Notes: generated from the sequence alone by a model not told the origin. Positions 33,372 to 43,783 are shown, counted from the stretch's first letter. The stretch is 61,684 nt of DNA from Saccharopolyspora elongata (GCF_004348985.1 NZ_SMKW01000057.1:1-61684); one strand, 5' to 3'. Made by a program: numbers and translations.

Positions 33372-36266
33372 GTGGGGAAGGGCAAGTTCGTCGGTCGGCT
33401 ACGCGAGCTGGCGATTCTCGACAACGCGCTGCGCACGGCGGGCACCGGGGAAGCGCAGTTCGTGGTGCTCAGCGGCGATGCGGGCACGGGAAAAACGCGA
33501 CTGCTCGAGCACTTCGCTGCTCGGGCGGAGCAGGCCGGAGCCCGCGTGCTCCGCAGCGCGTGCATCGAACTGGGCGCAGAAGGCCTGCCCCTCGCGCCGG
33601 TGACCGCTGTCTTGCGCGCGTTGGTCGACGACGCGGGACCGGAGTCGGTCACCGATCTGCTGCCCGGAGCGGGCGCTCTCCTCCGACTGTTGCCTGAGCT
33701 CGGAGTGCCCAGCCACGGGCACGACAGCCAGGCACACCTGTTCGACCTCTTCGGCGCATTGCTCCGGAGGCTCGGCCGCGACGATGTCGTCGTGCTGGCG
33801 ATCGATGATCTCCAGTGGGCGGACCGATCGACCCGGGAGTTGCTCGGGTTGTTGGTTCGCACCCTGCGCGCATCCCGGGTCCTGATTGCAGCGGCATACC
33901 GTTCCGAGGACGTCGGGCACGGCCACCCGCTGCGCCCGTTCCTCGCGGAGCTCGAACTCCTGCCTGCGGTGCACCGATTCGAAGTGGGGCGGTTCTCGCG
34001 GGCCGAGACGAGTGAACTCATCGAGGTGGTGCTCGGCGCCGCGCCGTCGCAGTCGGTGCTGGACCAGGTGTTCCGGCGGTCCGGCGGAAATGCCTTCTTC
34101 GCGCGGGCCCTGGCATCGGCCCCGGCGGGCGATGCAGTGCCTGAGTCGCTGCGAGACGTGCTGGTTCATCGAATCGAGCGGCTTCGTCCGCCTGCGGACC
34201 GCGTAGTCCGGCTGGCTGCGATCGGCGGCCAGCACGTTTCGCACGCTCTTCTCGCCGCGGTCGCCGACATTGAAGAGGGCGATTTGCTGGCTGCGGTGCG
34301 CGTTGCAGCCAAGGCGAGTGTCCTGCGAGTGGATCCGCGGGGGTACGCCTTCGGCCACAGATTGCTGCGCGAGGCGGTCGTTGACGACCTGCTTCCCGCA
34401 GAACGCGCCCGCCTACACCTCGCCTACGCCGAGGCCCTGGGGCGCACACCGGACCTCGTGCCGCAGGACCGGCTCGCCGCACAGACCGCGTTCCACTGGT
34501 ACGAGGCGGGGAAAGCGGCGGAGGCCCTGCCCGCGCTGTTGCGCGCAGCGAGCGAGGCCGAGCGCATTTACGCGCACGCAGAGCAGGTGCAGATGCTCGA
34601 CCGAGCTTTGCGGCTACCGGAATCGGTACCCGTCGTCGATCGGCTCCCGCTGTTCGAGAAAGCGATCGCGGCAGCGACCTGGGGAGGCGAGTACTTCAAG
34701 GCGCTGGACCTCATCGATCGCGCCCTTGCCGAAACGGACCGGACGCGCGAGCCTGCGGGTACCGCGATGTTGTTCGCCCACCGGGGCATGATCATGCACA
34801 ACCTGAACCGCGATGGCTCGCTGGCGGCGGTAGGGGAGGCATTGGAGATCCTTCCCCGCGATCGATCCGTCGCCCGTGCTCGCGTTCTTGTGCTGGCCGG
34901 TGCGGTGCTCGCCGGGCAGGGCCGGCATGAACACGCCCATGAGCTGGTCGAAGAGGCTGCAAGCATCGCGGGTGAACACGGTGCTGCGGAACTCGAAGCG
35001 AACGCTCGCGTCACCCTGGGCCGGGTGCTCAATCAGGCCGGACGATACGAGGAGGGCATGGCCGCGCTGCGATCCGCTCGCGAGCTCGTCGCTGAGGACA
35101 GCGATCCCCTGCTCCTGGTTCGCGTGCACCTGAACCTCGCCGTTGCGGGGCGGTCCCTCGGTGATCACGAAGCGGTCATCGATGCGGCGCGTGCCGGTCT
35201 CGGCGAGGATGCGGCCGGCGTCGGCCGCACCTTGGGGATGCAACTGGCCGCCTGCCTCGGCGCCGCGCTTTTCGCAGTTGGCAGGTGGGACGAGGCGGAC
35301 GAGGTGTGTCGGCGGTCCATAGCGTTGGACCCGGCGGGCGTCCGAGGCGCTCCGCTGCATCTTCAACGGGCCGAGATCGCGCTCGCGCGTGGAGCGGACG
35401 ACCGGGCCCGTTCGGAACTGTCCTTGGCGCGAACGTTGCTCGATCAGCCGTCGCAGACGCCGAACCTGTCGGTGGCGCGGCTCGAAGCGGAGCTGGCGCT
35501 GTCGGACGAACGGGTCGACGACGCGCGCGAGGTGGTTGTCGCATCGCTGCGGGGTGACCCCGGTTCCGCCCCGCCAGATGTCTGGCCGCTTCTCACCACT
35601 GCGGCCCGGGTCGACGCGCGCATTACGATGCGCGCGCGTATGAAGCCGGTGCCCGACCCGGACGCGACGGTGGCCGACCTCGTGCGGAGCGCGGTCACCC
35701 GCCTGCCTGCCGACACGCCGTTGTTTTCGGCATTCGCCGACCAGGTCGCGGCCGAACTCGGCGAGCCCACGTCGTGGACCCGCGTGGCCATGGCCTGGGA
35801 CGAGCTCGGCTCGGCGCAACCTGCGGCCTACGCACGAATGAGAGCGGCCGAAACCGCCCTGCGGTCGGGTGACGTCGCAACGGCGGGGCAGCTGTTGTGC
35901 ACCGCGGAAAAGCAGGCTCTCCAGTTGGGCGCGATGCCGTTGCTGGAAGAGGTGCGCACGCTCGCCCGTAGCGCACGGATCAAACTCGGGAGAGACGCGG
36001 ACGCCCCGACGTCGGCGACCGCTCTCGAACGTATTGGTCTTACCGAGCGGGAGACCGAAGTGCTGCGGCTGGTCACCATCGGTCGGTCGAACCGGCAGAT
36101 CGGCGAGGAGCTGTTCATCAGTCCCAAGACGGTCAGCGTCCACGTCACCCACCTGCTGGAGAAGCTCGGTGTCGCCAACCGCGGTGAGGCCGCCGCAGCC
36201 GCTCACCGGCTCCGGCTCTTCAACCATGAGCAGGGCGTCGAATACTCCGGCCGAAGTCCGGGGTGA
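33372..36266 (+). CDS. LAL-type LuxR regulator (AAA ATPase + TPR + HTH)
   Basis: 964 residues of the large ATP-binding LuxR group (MalT-like STAND architecture). N-terminal AAA/NB-ARC-like ATPase with Walker A GDAGTGKT (35-42) and Walker B VVLAIDDLQWAD; a long helical/TPR middle (about 380-860); and the C-terminal LuxR helix-turn-helix (LTERETEVLRLVTIGRSN, then ISPKTVSVHVTHLLEKLGV). Such proteins sense a ligand via the TPR part and activate local genes, often in antibiotic or transport clusters. GTG 33372 has no clear ribosome site. Its neighbour is the divergent DHA2 exporter. Confidence 0.9.
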   Translation: MGKGKFVGRLRELAILDNALRTAGTGEAQFVVLSGDAGTGKTRLLEHFAARAEQAGARVLRSACIELGAEGLPLAPVTAVLRALVDDAGPESVTDLLPGAGALLRLLPELGVPSHGHDSQAHLFDLFGALLRRLGRDDVVVLAIDDLQWADRSTRELLGLLVRTLRASRVLIAAAYRSEDVGHGHPLRPFLAELELLPAVHRFEVGRFSRAETSELIEVVLGAAPSQSVLDQVFRRSGGNAFFARALASAPAGDAVPESLRDVLVHRIERLRPPADRVVRLAAIGGQHVSHALLAAVADIEEGDLLAAVRVAAKASVLRVDPRGYAFGHRLLREAVVDDLLPAERARLHLAYAEALGRTPDLVPQDRLAAQTAFHWYEAGKAAEALPALLRAASEAERIYAHAEQVQMLDRALRLPESVPVVDRLPLFEKAIAAATWGGEYFKALDLIDRALAETDRTREPAGTAMLFAHRGMIMHNLNRDGSLAAVGEALEILPRDRSVARARVLVLAGAVLAGQGRHEHAHELVEEAASIAGEHGAAELEANARVTLGRVLNQAGRYEEGMAALRSARELVAEDSDPLLLVRVHLNLAVAGRSLGDHEAVIDAARAGLGEDAAGVGRTLGMQLAACLGAALFAVGRWDEADEVCRRSIALDPAGVRGAPLHLQRAEIALARGADDRARSELSLARTLLDQPSQTPNLSVARLEAELALSDERVDDAREVVVASLRGDPGSAPPDVWPLLTTAARVDARITMRARMKPVPDPDATVADLVRSAVTRLPADTPLFSAFADQVAAELGEPTSWTRVAMAWDELGSAQPAAYARMRAAETALRSGDVATAGQLLCTAEKQALQLGAMPLLEEVRTLARSARIKLGRDADAPTSATALERIGLTERETEVLRLVTIGRSNRQIGEELFISPKTVSVHVTHLLEKLGVANRGEAAAAAHRLRLFNHEQGVEYSGRSPG

Positions 36267-36404
36267 ATCGGCTCCGGCCCACTCGACGGGTGAAGCGCCC
36301 GAGTGCGCTAGGTCACTCGAGTATCCCGTCCGGGCGCGGGAGTTGTGAGGGCGGCGAAAACCAGAGGCAAGGGCCGTGGCGCCTTCTCTATGCTTGGGCG
36401 AAGT

Positions 36405-39400
36405 ATGGGTACGTCGTCTGTTGAATCTCCGCTCGTCGATCTGCGCGAACGGTTGTCCGAGCTGATGCTGCACGACCAGCGTCGGCTGCGTCGTCGCATC
36501 GAGGGAGCCCGCAAGCTCCGCGACCAGCAGGCCCTGGCGGCCGTGACCGCGGAGATCACCGGCGACATCGAGGCCGCGGAGCGGCGGGTCGAGCAGCGCC
36601 GCGCGAACGTGCCCGAGATCAGCTATCCGGAGGCGCTGCCGGTCAGCCAGCGCCGGGACGACCTGCTCGCGGCCATCCGCGACAACCAGGTCGTCATCGT
36701 CGCAGGTGAGACCGGTTCGGGGAAGACGACGCAGCTGCCGAAGATGTGCCTGGAGCTGGGCCGCGGCATCCAGGGCCTGATCGGGCACACCCAGCCCCGG
36801 CGGCTGGCCGCCCGCACCGTCGCGGAACGCGTCGCCGAGGAACTCGACACCGAGCTCGGCGACGCCATCGGCTACCAGGTGCGCTTCACCGAGCGGGCCG
36901 GCACCGACACCCTGGTCAAGCTGATGACCGACGGCATCCTGCTGGCCGAGATCCAGCACGACCGGCTGCTGCGGCGCTACGACACGCTGATCATCGACGA
37001 GGCGCACGAGCGCAGCCTGAACATCGACTTCATCCTCGGCTACCTCAAGCAGCTGCTGCCGCGCCGCCCCGACCTGAAGGTGATCATCACCTCGGCCACC
37101 ATCGACCCGGAGCGCTTCTCGCGGCACTTCGACGACGCACCGGTGATCGAGGTCTCCGGGCGCACCTATCCCGTCGAGGTCCGGTACCGCCCGCTGCTGG
37201 ACGACTCCGACGAGAACGAGGACGTCGTCCGCGACCAGACGCAGGCCATCTGCGATGCCGTGGGCGAGCTCTGCGCGGAAGGGCCCGGCGACATCCTGGT
37301 CTTCCTCAGCGGTGAACGGGAGATCCGGGACGCCACCGACGCGCTGAAGCAGCAGAACCTGCGCAACACCGAGGTGCTGCCGCTGTACGCGCGGTTGACG
37401 GCCGCTGAGCAGCACCGCGTGTTCCAGCCGCACTCCGGCCGGCGGATCGTGCTGTCCACCAACGTGGCCGAGACCTCGCTGACCGTGCCGGGCATCAAGT
37501 ACGTCATCGACCCCGGCACCGCGCGCATCTCCCGGTACAGCTTCCGGACGAAGGTGCAGCGGCTGCCCATCGAACCGATCTCGCAGGCCTCGGCGAACCA
37601 GCGCAAGGGCCGCTGCGGCCGGGTTTCCGAAGGCATCTGCGTCCGGCTGTACTCCGAGGAGGACTTCGAGTCCCGCCCGGAATTCACCGACCCGGAGATC
37701 CTGCGCACCCACCTGGCCTCGGTCATCCTGCAGATGACCTCGCTGGGGCTGGGCGAGATCGAGTCGTTCCCGTTCCTGGAGCCGCCGGACCGCCGCCAGA
37801 TCACCGACGGCGTCAACCTGCTCCACGAGCTCGGTGCCCTGGACCGGTCGAAGACCGAGCTGCACAAGCGGCTGACCCCGGTCGGCCGCAAGCTCGCCCA
37901 GCTGCCGATCGACCCGCGCATCGCGCGGATGGTGCTCGAAGCGGAGCGCAACGGCTGCGTGCGCGACATGCTGGTGATCGCCGCCGCACTGTCCATCCAG
38001 GACCCCCGCGAGCGACCCGCGGACAAGCAGCAGGCCGCCGACCAGAAGCACGCGCGCTTCGTCGACAAGGACGCCGAGTCCGACTTCGTCACCTACCTCA
38101 ACATGTGGCGGTACCTGCGCACCCAGCAGAAGGAACTGTCCTCCAACCAGTTCCGGAAGCTGTGCCGGACCGACTTCCTCAACTACCTGCGGGTCCGCGA
38201 GTGGCAGGACCTCTACGGCCAGCTGCGGCAGATGGTCAAGTCGATGGGCATGACGCTCGGCGACGAGCAGGCCGAGGCGTCGCGGATCCACCAGTCGGTG
38301 CTGGCCGGCCTGCTGTCGCACATCGGCCTCAAGGACGTCGAGAAGAAGACCGAGAAGAAGCCGGGGCAGTCCGGGCGCGGTTCGAACGAGTACCAGGGCG
38401 CGCGCAACGCCAGGTTCGCCGTGTTCCCCGGCTCGTCGCTGTTCAAGAAGCCGCCGCGCTGGGTGATGGCGGCGGAGCTGGTGGAGACCTCCCGCCTCTG
38501 GGCGCGCATCGCCGCCCGCATCGAACCGGACTGGGTGGAGCAGCTCGCGCAGCACCTGGTCAAGCGCAGCTACAGCGAACCGCACTGGGAGAAGGACCGC
38601 GCCGCGGTGGTCGCCGTCGAGCGCGTCACCCTCTACGGCGTTCCGCTGGTGGTCGGCCGCAAGGTCAACTACGGGCGCATCGACCCGGAGCTGAGCCGGG
38701 AGCTGTTCATCCGGCACGCGCTCGTGGAGGGCGACTGGGACACCCGGCACGCGTTCTTCCACGAGAACCGGGCGATGCTCGACGAGGTCGAGGACCTCGA
38801 GGAACGGGCCCGGCGGCGCGACATCCTGGTCGACGACGAGACGCTGTTCGAGTTCTACGACCAGCGCATCGGCGCCGACGTCGCCTCCGGCAGGCACTTC
38901 GACTCGTGGTGGAAGAAGGCCCGCCAGGAGCAGCCGGACCTGCTCAACTTCGAGAAGTCGATGTTGATCAACCAGGAATCGGCGGCGGTCAGCGACCAGG
39001 ACTACCCCGACTTCTGGGCGCAGGGCGGGCACCGGCTGCCGCTGTCGTACCAGTTCGAGCCGGGCGCCGACGCGGACGGCGTGACCGTGCACATCCCGCT
39101 GGCGGTGCTCAACCAGATCGAACCGGATGGTTTCGACTGGCAGATCCCCGGCCTGCGCGAGGAAGTCGTGACGGCCCTGCTGAAGTCGTTGCCGAAGAAC
39201 GTGCGCCGGAACTTCGTCCCGGCTCCGGACTTCGCCAAGGCGGCGTTGTCCCGGATGCCCTCGCCGGACGGCCCGCTGCTGGACGCCTTGCAGCGACAGC
39301 TCCAGGGCATGACCGGCGTCGCAGTGTCGCGCTCCGAATGGGACCTCGAGCGGGTGCCGGAGCACCTGAAGATGACCTTCCGCGTGGTGGACGGCAAGGG

Positions 39401-40361
39401 CCGCAAGCTCGCCGAGTCCAAGGACCTGGAGTCGCTCAAGCAGCGGCTGAAACCCAAGCTCCGCGCCGAGATCTCCGCCGCCGCCGACGACGTCGAGCAG
39501 CGCGGGCTGCGCTCCTGGAGCTTCGGCTCGTTGCCTCGCACCTTCGAGCAGCAGCGCTCGGGCCACGCGGTGAAGGCGTATCCGGCACTGGTGGACGAGC
39601 AGGACAGCGTCGCGGTGCGGATGTTCGACACCGAGGAGGAGCAGCGGCAGGCGCTGTGGGACGGCACCCGGCGAATGCTGCTGCTGAACCTCCCGTCGCC
39701 GGTGAAGTCCATCCAGCGCGGGATGAGCAGCACCGCCCGGCTCGTGCTGGGCAGCAGCCGGTACGGCGACCTCACCGCCGTGCTCGACGACTGCGTGAGC
39801 TGCGCAGTCGACAAGCTCATGGCGGACTACGGCGGCCCGGTGTGGGACCAGGCTGCCTACGATTCCCTGCAGGCCAAGGTCCGGGCACGGCTGGGCGAGG
39901 TCACCGTCGACGCGGTGTCCAAAGTGGAGCAGGTGCTGATGGCGGCACAGCGGGTGGAGACGCTGCTGGCCGACCAGCCCCGGAACCTGAATCCCGCCGC
40001 GCTCGCCGACATCCAGGATCAGCTGGGCGGGCTGCTCTACCCCGGCTTCGTGACCGGGACCGGCTTCGCGCGGCTGTCCGATCTGACGCGCTACCTGCGC
40101 GGGATCGAGCAGCGGCTGGACAAGCTGCAGCACCATCCGCAGCGCGACCGGGACTGGATGCAGCAGGTGGACGAGGTCGAGCAGCGCTACCGGGACATGC
40201 TGGCGGACCTTCCGCCGGGGCGCGCCCCGGGCGAATCCCTGCGGCAGATCGGGTGGCTCATCGAGGAGCTGCGGGTGAGCCTCTTCGCGCAGACGCTCGG
40301 CACGTCGCAGCCGGTGTCGGTGAAGCGCATCCACCGCGCGATGGACAAGTTGGAGCGCTGA
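36405..40361 (+). CDS. hrpA: ATP-dependent RNA helicase HrpA
   Basis: DEAH-box helicase of 1318 residues, the usual HrpA length. Walker A GETGSGKTTQ (101-110), DEAH box DEAHER (198-203), SAT motif ITSATIDPERFS, motif V VLSTNVAETSLTVPGI, motif VI QRKGRCGR. The OB-fold and long HrpA-specific C-terminal domain follow (rich in RVxEYQ-like segments). In E. coli HrpA processes mRNA and resolves stalled ribosomes. ATG 36405 is used; an in-frame ATG at 36390 is the alternative. Monocistronic. Confidence 0.93.
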   Translation: MGTSSVESPLVDLRERLSELMLHDQRRLRRRIEGARKLRDQQALAAVTAEITGDIEAAERRVEQRRANVPEISYPEALPVSQRRDDLLAAIRDNQVVIVAGETGSGKTTQLPKMCLELGRGIQGLIGHTQPRRLAARTVAERVAEELDTELGDAIGYQVRFTERAGTDTLVKLMTDGILLAEIQHDRLLRRYDTLIIDEAHERSLNIDFILGYLKQLLPRRPDLKVIITSATIDPERFSRHFDDAPVIEVSGRTYPVEVRYRPLLDDSDENEDVVRDQTQAICDAVGELCAEGPGDILVFLSGEREIRDATDALKQQNLRNTEVLPLYARLTAAEQHRVFQPHSGRRIVLSTNVAETSLTVPGIKYVIDPGTARISRYSFRTKVQRLPIEPISQASANQRKGRCGRVSEGICVRLYSEEDFESRPEFTDPEILRTHLASVILQMTSLGLGEIESFPFLEPPDRRQITDGVNLLHELGALDRSKTELHKRLTPVGRKLAQLPIDPRIARMVLEAERNGCVRDMLVIAAALSIQDPRERPADKQQAADQKHARFVDKDAESDFVTYLNMWRYLRTQQKELSSNQFRKLCRTDFLNYLRVREWQDLYGQLRQMVKSMGMTLGDEQAEASRIHQSVLAGLLSHIGLKDVEKKTEKKPGQSGRGSNEYQGARNARFAVFPGSSLFKKPPRWVMAAELVETSRLWARIAARIEPDWVEQLAQHLVKRSYSEPHWEKDRAAVVAVERVTLYGVPLVVGRKVNYGRIDPELSRELFIRHALVEGDWDTRHAFFHENRAMLDEVEDLEERARRRDILVDDETLFEFYDQRIGADVASGRHFDSWWKKARQEQPDLLNFEKSMLINQESAAVSDQDYPDFWAQGGHRLPLSYQFEPGADADGVTVHIPLAVLNQIEPDGFDWQIPGLREEVVTALLKSLPKNVRRNFVPAPDFAKAALSRMPSPDGPLLDALQRQLQGMTGVAVSRSEWDLERVPEHLKMTFRVVDGKGRKLAESKDLESLKQRLKPKLRAEISAAADDVEQRGLRSWSFGSLPRTFEQQRSGHAVKAYPALVDEQDSVAVRMFDTEEEQRQALWDGTRRMLLLNLPSPVKSIQRGMSSTARLVLGSSRYGDLTAVLDDCVSCAVDKLMADYGGPVWDQAAYDSLQAKVRARLGEVTVDAVSKVEQVLMAAQRVETLLADQPRNLNPAALADIQDQLGGLLYPGFVTGTGFARLSDLTRYLRGIEQRLDKLQHHPQRDRDWMQQVDEVEQRYRDMLADLPPGRAPGESLRQIGWLIEELRVSLFAQTLGTSQPVSVKRIHRAMDKLER

Positions 40362-40883
40362 TCCGGCGCTCGCTGCGACTGCCGGCGAGCCGGACAAGTG
40401 CTTGAGCACGGTCGTGACATGCATGGCTGGTCCCTCCGGGTGCGAACTGGTGCGTCGGGCGGGCACCGCAGCCGGTCGGCCCGGCTCGGTGCATTCGAGG
40501 CGCGACCGCTTCGAGCTCGCGTGATTCATCGGGAATTGCGTGCTCGAACGGCCGTGATCTCCGAAAAGCCTTGCTCTGCAAGGTCATGTGCCTGCAAAGG
40601 CCATGCCTGCCCAGCTGTGTGCCTGCAAGTCGTGTGCTTTGCGAAGTCGCGTACGGCGAAGGCTTTGCAGGGCCGGAGTTCCGGAGAAAGGCGCCTCAGG
40701 CCGCCCAACATCGAGTATTCGCGCTCGAACTGCCGTTCGCATCACTCGACGGGGTGGAACCCGCTGCGAGATTGCGGTTTCGGCTCCTCACGCGCGGCCG
40801 CGGCCGGAAACCCGTTGGGAATGGGGAAGATCCGCGTCCGCCGCGAACTCGGCGGCGAACGCGGCGGAGCGCTGCCGTGCCGC
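40362..40883. other. Long intergenic region without a gene
   Basis: 522 bases between hrpA and the convergent degV gene. No frame gives a recognisable protein. It contains short reiterations of TGTGCCTGCAA and small hairpins around 40567-40670 (for example CCTTGC-TCT-GCAAGG), and is less GC-rich than its surroundings. It may be a decayed gene or a local repeat unit. Confidence 0.5.
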
Positions 40884-41729
40884 TCAGGTAGCGGGCGAGA
40901 CCGTCACGCCCAATGCGCCCGGCCCCGCGTGGGCGCCCAGGACCGCGCTCGTCTCCTCCAAGGTGACGCGGCGGATCTGGGGCAGCTGGGATCGCAGGTC
41001 GTCCAGCACGCGCTGAGCTCGGTCGGCGAACTGGAAGTGCTCGACGCCGATGTCGACCGGTCCGCTGCCGGCCCGCTGGACCGCGTTCGCGACCGCCTTC
41101 TTGAGCGCTCGGTCCGGCCCGATGCCCTTCGTCAGCTGGTCTATGACGCCTTCCTTGAGGACGAGCACCGGCTTGATCGACAGGGTCTGGCCGAGCCAGG
41201 CCTGCGCGCGCCCGATCCGGCCGCCGCGCTGCAGGTATTCCAGGGTGTCCACGTAGAGCAGCTGCGTGGTGGTGCGCAGGCGCCGGTCCAGCACGCCCAT
41301 CACGCCCTGCGGGGTCGCGCCGGAGACGGCGGCTTCGGCCGCGGCCATCACCGGGAAGCCGAGGCCGAGCCCGACCAGCCGGGAGTCGACCACGTAGACC
41401 GGGATGCCGATCTCCGCCGCGGCGGTGCGGGCCGATTGGCAGGTCTGGGACAGTCCTTCGGAGATGTGGATGGAGATGATCGCCTCGGCGCCGGAGGCCG
41501 CGGCGTCCGTGTAGTTCCAGAAGAAGGCCGGCGGTGGCGGTTCGCCGGTGGCCACCGGGATTCCGTCGCGCATCGCCTGGGCCAGCGTCGGGTGCGGTAC
41601 CCGGCGCTCGTCGTTGTACTCGTCGCCGACCTTGAGCTCCAGCTGGACGACGGAGATGCCCAGCTGTTCGGCGACGTCGTGCGGTATGGAAGCCGTCGAG
41701 TCGGTCACGATGGCGACGCGTTGCCTCAT
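40884..41729 (-). CDS. DegV-family fatty-acid-binding protein
   Basis: 281 residues with the DegV landmarks: VAIVTDSTASIP at the start, ATGEPPPPAF (the Ser/Thr-rich lipid phosphate loop region), SIHISEGLSQTCQSARTAA and YLQRGGRIGRAQAWLG. DegV/FakB proteins hold a fatty acid for the fatty-acid kinase FakA. No FakA is seen in the window. In some actinobacteria a degV gene sits near etf genes; here etfB begins 287 bases upstream on the other strand. Confidence 0.92.
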   Translation of the reverse strand: MRQRVAIVTDSTASIPHDVAEQLGISVVQLELKVGDEYNDERRVPHPTLAQAMRDGIPVATGEPPPPAFFWNYTDAAASGAEAIISIHISEGLSQTCQSARTAAAEIGIPVYVVDSRLVGLGLGFPVMAAAEAAVSGATPQGVMGVLDRRLRTTTQLLYVDTLEYLQRGGRIGRAQAWLGQTLSIKPVLVLKEGVIDQLTKGIGPDRALKKAVANAVQRAGSGPVDIGVEHFQFADRAQRVLDDLRSQLPQIRRVTLEETSAVLGAHAGPGALGVTVSPAT

Positions 41730-42016
41730 GCGAGCCAGGCTACTAACTGGTAGCCGGTCGGCGTGCGTGCCCCGGCAGAAATACCGTCATCGGCACCCGG
41801 CGTTCTGGGGTACGGCGAGGTGAGTACCGTCACGTCAGGGGCCTGGTTGCACCGGTGCTACCGGCTAGTAACATTCTGGGTGGTTGGCGTCACTGTGCTT
41901 TTCGAACAGGGACGTGGCAAGGTCAACCTACCCGGACAAAACAGCGCCGGGTCCACAAGCAAAGCCGCTGGAGGACCAGCGAGCGTCGTCTGTCCGCAGG
42001 AGGTCGAAGAGGGCCC

Positions 42017-42799
42017 ATGAACATCGTCGTCCTGGTCAAGCAGGTGCCCGACACGTATTCCGAGCGGAAGCTGTCTGCGGCGGATCACACGTTGGATCGC
42101 GAGTCGGCCGATGCGGTGTTGGATGAGATCAACGAGCGCGCGGTGGAGGAAGCGCTGTTGATCAAGGAGGCTCAGGGCGGCGAAGTGACCGTCGTCTGCA
42201 TGGGCCCGGATCGTGCCACGGATGCGATTCGCAAGGCGTTGTCGATGGGGGCGGACAAGGCGGTGCACCTCTCGGACGAGGCGTTGCACGGCACGGACGC
42301 GCCGTCGACCGCGCGGGCGTTGGCGAAGGTGATCGGCACCGTCGAGTCGGTTGATCTGGTGATCGCCGGTAACGAGGCCACGGACGGTCGCACGGGTGCG
42401 GTGCCGGCGATGGTGGCCGAGGTTTTGGGCTGGCCGCAGCTGACCTTCGCGCGCAAGGTCGTCACCGATGGTTCGAGCGTGTCGATCGAGCGGGAGACCG
42501 ACGCGGGGATCCTGAACGTCGAGGCCGCGTTGCCTGCGGTGGTCAGCGTGACGGAGAAGATCAACGAGCCGCGGTACCCGTCGTTCAAGGGCATCATGGC
42601 CGCGAAGAAGAAGCCGGTCAGCGTGTTGTCGCTGGCGGATGCGGGGATCGACGCGGGCGAGGTCGGCTTGGCCGCGGCGGGTTCGCAGGTGGTGGAGTCC
42701 GCGCCGAAGCCGCCGAAGTCCGGTGGTGTGAAGGTCACCGACGAGGGCGAGGGCGGCGTGGCCGTCGCGGAGTTCCTGGCCGGCGAGAAGCTGCTCTGA
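42017..42799 (+). CDS. etfB: Electron transfer flavoprotein subunit beta
   Basis: 260 residues. Heterodimeric ETF passes electrons from acyl-CoA dehydrogenases to the respiratory chain; the beta subunit binds AMP. Family segments: VVLVKQVPDTYSERK at the N-terminus, VVCMGPDRATDAIRKAL, VIAGNEATDGRTGAVPAM, LPAVVSVTEKINEPRYPS. ATG 42017 fits the family length; the 287-base upstream gap probably includes the promoter. Followed by etfA after 33 bases. Codons are TTG/GGT rich, as in the thiolase fragment. Confidence 0.95.
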   Translation: MNIVVLVKQVPDTYSERKLSAADHTLDRESADAVLDEINERAVEEALLIKEAQGGEVTVVCMGPDRATDAIRKALSMGADKAVHLSDEALHGTDAPSTARALAKVIGTVESVDLVIAGNEATDGRTGAVPAMVAEVLGWPQLTFARKVVTDGSSVSIERETDAGILNVEAALPAVVSVTEKINEPRYPSFKGIMAAKKKPVSVLSLADAGIDAGEVGLAAAGSQVVESAPKPPKSGGVKVTDEGEGGVAVAEFLAGEKLL

Positions 42800-42832
42800 G
42801 TCGTTCACGGGTTTTCGAGGAGGCATTGATTC

Positions 42833-43783
42833 ATGGCTGAGGTTCTGGTCCTCGTCGATCACGTGGACGGCGAGGTCAAGAAGGTCACGCACGAGCTGCT
42901 GACCGCGGCGCGGCGGCTGGGTGAGCCGTCGGCGGTGGTGGTCGGTGAGCCGGGTACCGCTGGGAAGCTCACCGACGCGCTGGGCGCCTACGGTGCGGCG
43001 AAGGTCTACGCCGCGGAGTCCGCGGAGGCCGCGCAGTTCCTGGTGACCCCGCAGGTCGACGTGCTCGCCGCGCTGGTGGGCACGGTGTCGCCGGCGGCGG
43101 TGCTGGTGCCGGCGTCGATCGACGGCAAGGAGATCGCCGGTCGGCTGGCGATCCGCATCGGTTCCGGTCTGCTGTCGGAGGTCGTGGACCTCGACGGTGA
43201 GGGCGTGGCGTCGCACTCGCTGTTCGGTGGCACCTACGACGCCAAGGCCAAGGTCACCAAGGGCACGCCGGTGATCACCGTGCTGCCGGGCGCGATCGAG
43301 CCCGAGCAGGCCGCGGGTGCCGCGGCGGTGGAGTCGGTGGAGGTTCCGGCCGCCTCGGGCGCGAAGATCACCGGTCGGCAGCCGGCCGAGGCCGGGGACC
43401 GTCCCGAGCTGACCGAGGCCAGCATCGTGGTCTCCGGTGGTCGTGGTGTCGGTTCCGCGGAGTCCTTCGAGGTGGTGGAGAAGCTCGCCGACTCCCTGGG
43501 TGCTGCGGTGGGCGCCTCGCGTGCGGCGGTGGACTCGGGTTACTACCCGCATCAGTTCCAGGTCGGCCAGACCGGTAAGACCGTGTCGCCGCAGCTGTAC
43601 ATCGCGTTGGGTATCTCGGGTGCGATTCAGCACCGGGCGGGGATGCAGACGTCGAAGACGATCGTCGCGGTGAACAAGGACCCCGAGGCCCCGATCTTCG
43701 AGATCGCCGACTTCGGCGTCGTCGGCGACCTGTTCAAGGTCGCCCCGCAGCTCACCGAGGAGATCGGCAAGCGCAAGGGCTGA
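42833..43783 (+). CDS. etfA: Electron transfer flavoprotein subunit alpha
   Basis: 316 residues, partner of EtfB; binds FAD. The C-terminal FAD domain has the characteristic GQTGKTVSPQLYIALGISG and GAIQHRAGM stretch and SGGRGVGSAESF before it. GAGGAGG ribosome site precedes ATG 42833. Downstream is a perfect hairpin separating it from the convergent rnhA. Confidence 0.95.
   Translation: MAEVLVLVDHVDGEVKKVTHELLTAARRLGEPSAVVVGEPGTAGKLTDALGAYGAAKVYAAESAEAAQFLVTPQVDVLAALVGTVSPAAVLVPASIDGKEIAGRLAIRIGSGLLSEVVDLDGEGVASHSLFGGTYDAKAKVTKGTPVITVLPGAIEPEQAAGAAAVESVEVPAASGAKITGRQPAEAGDRPELTEASIVVSGGRGVGSAESFEVVEKLADSLGAAVGASRAAVDSGYYPHQFQVGQTGKTVSPQLYIALGISGAIQHRAGMQTSKTIVAVNKDPEAPIFEIADFGVVGDLFKVAPQLTEEIGKRKG

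Noticed and set aside
34614..40529. Very long open frame on the minus strand opposite the LAL regulator and hrpA
   Set aside because: It is a by-product of high GC in the third codon position of the plus-strand genes; it has no recognisable domains and low-complexity His/Arg/Ala/Leu composition.
40571..40891. Possible 106-residue protein in the gap before degV
   Set aside because: Arg/Pro-rich without a family match and no ribosome site; it overlaps the degV 3' end.
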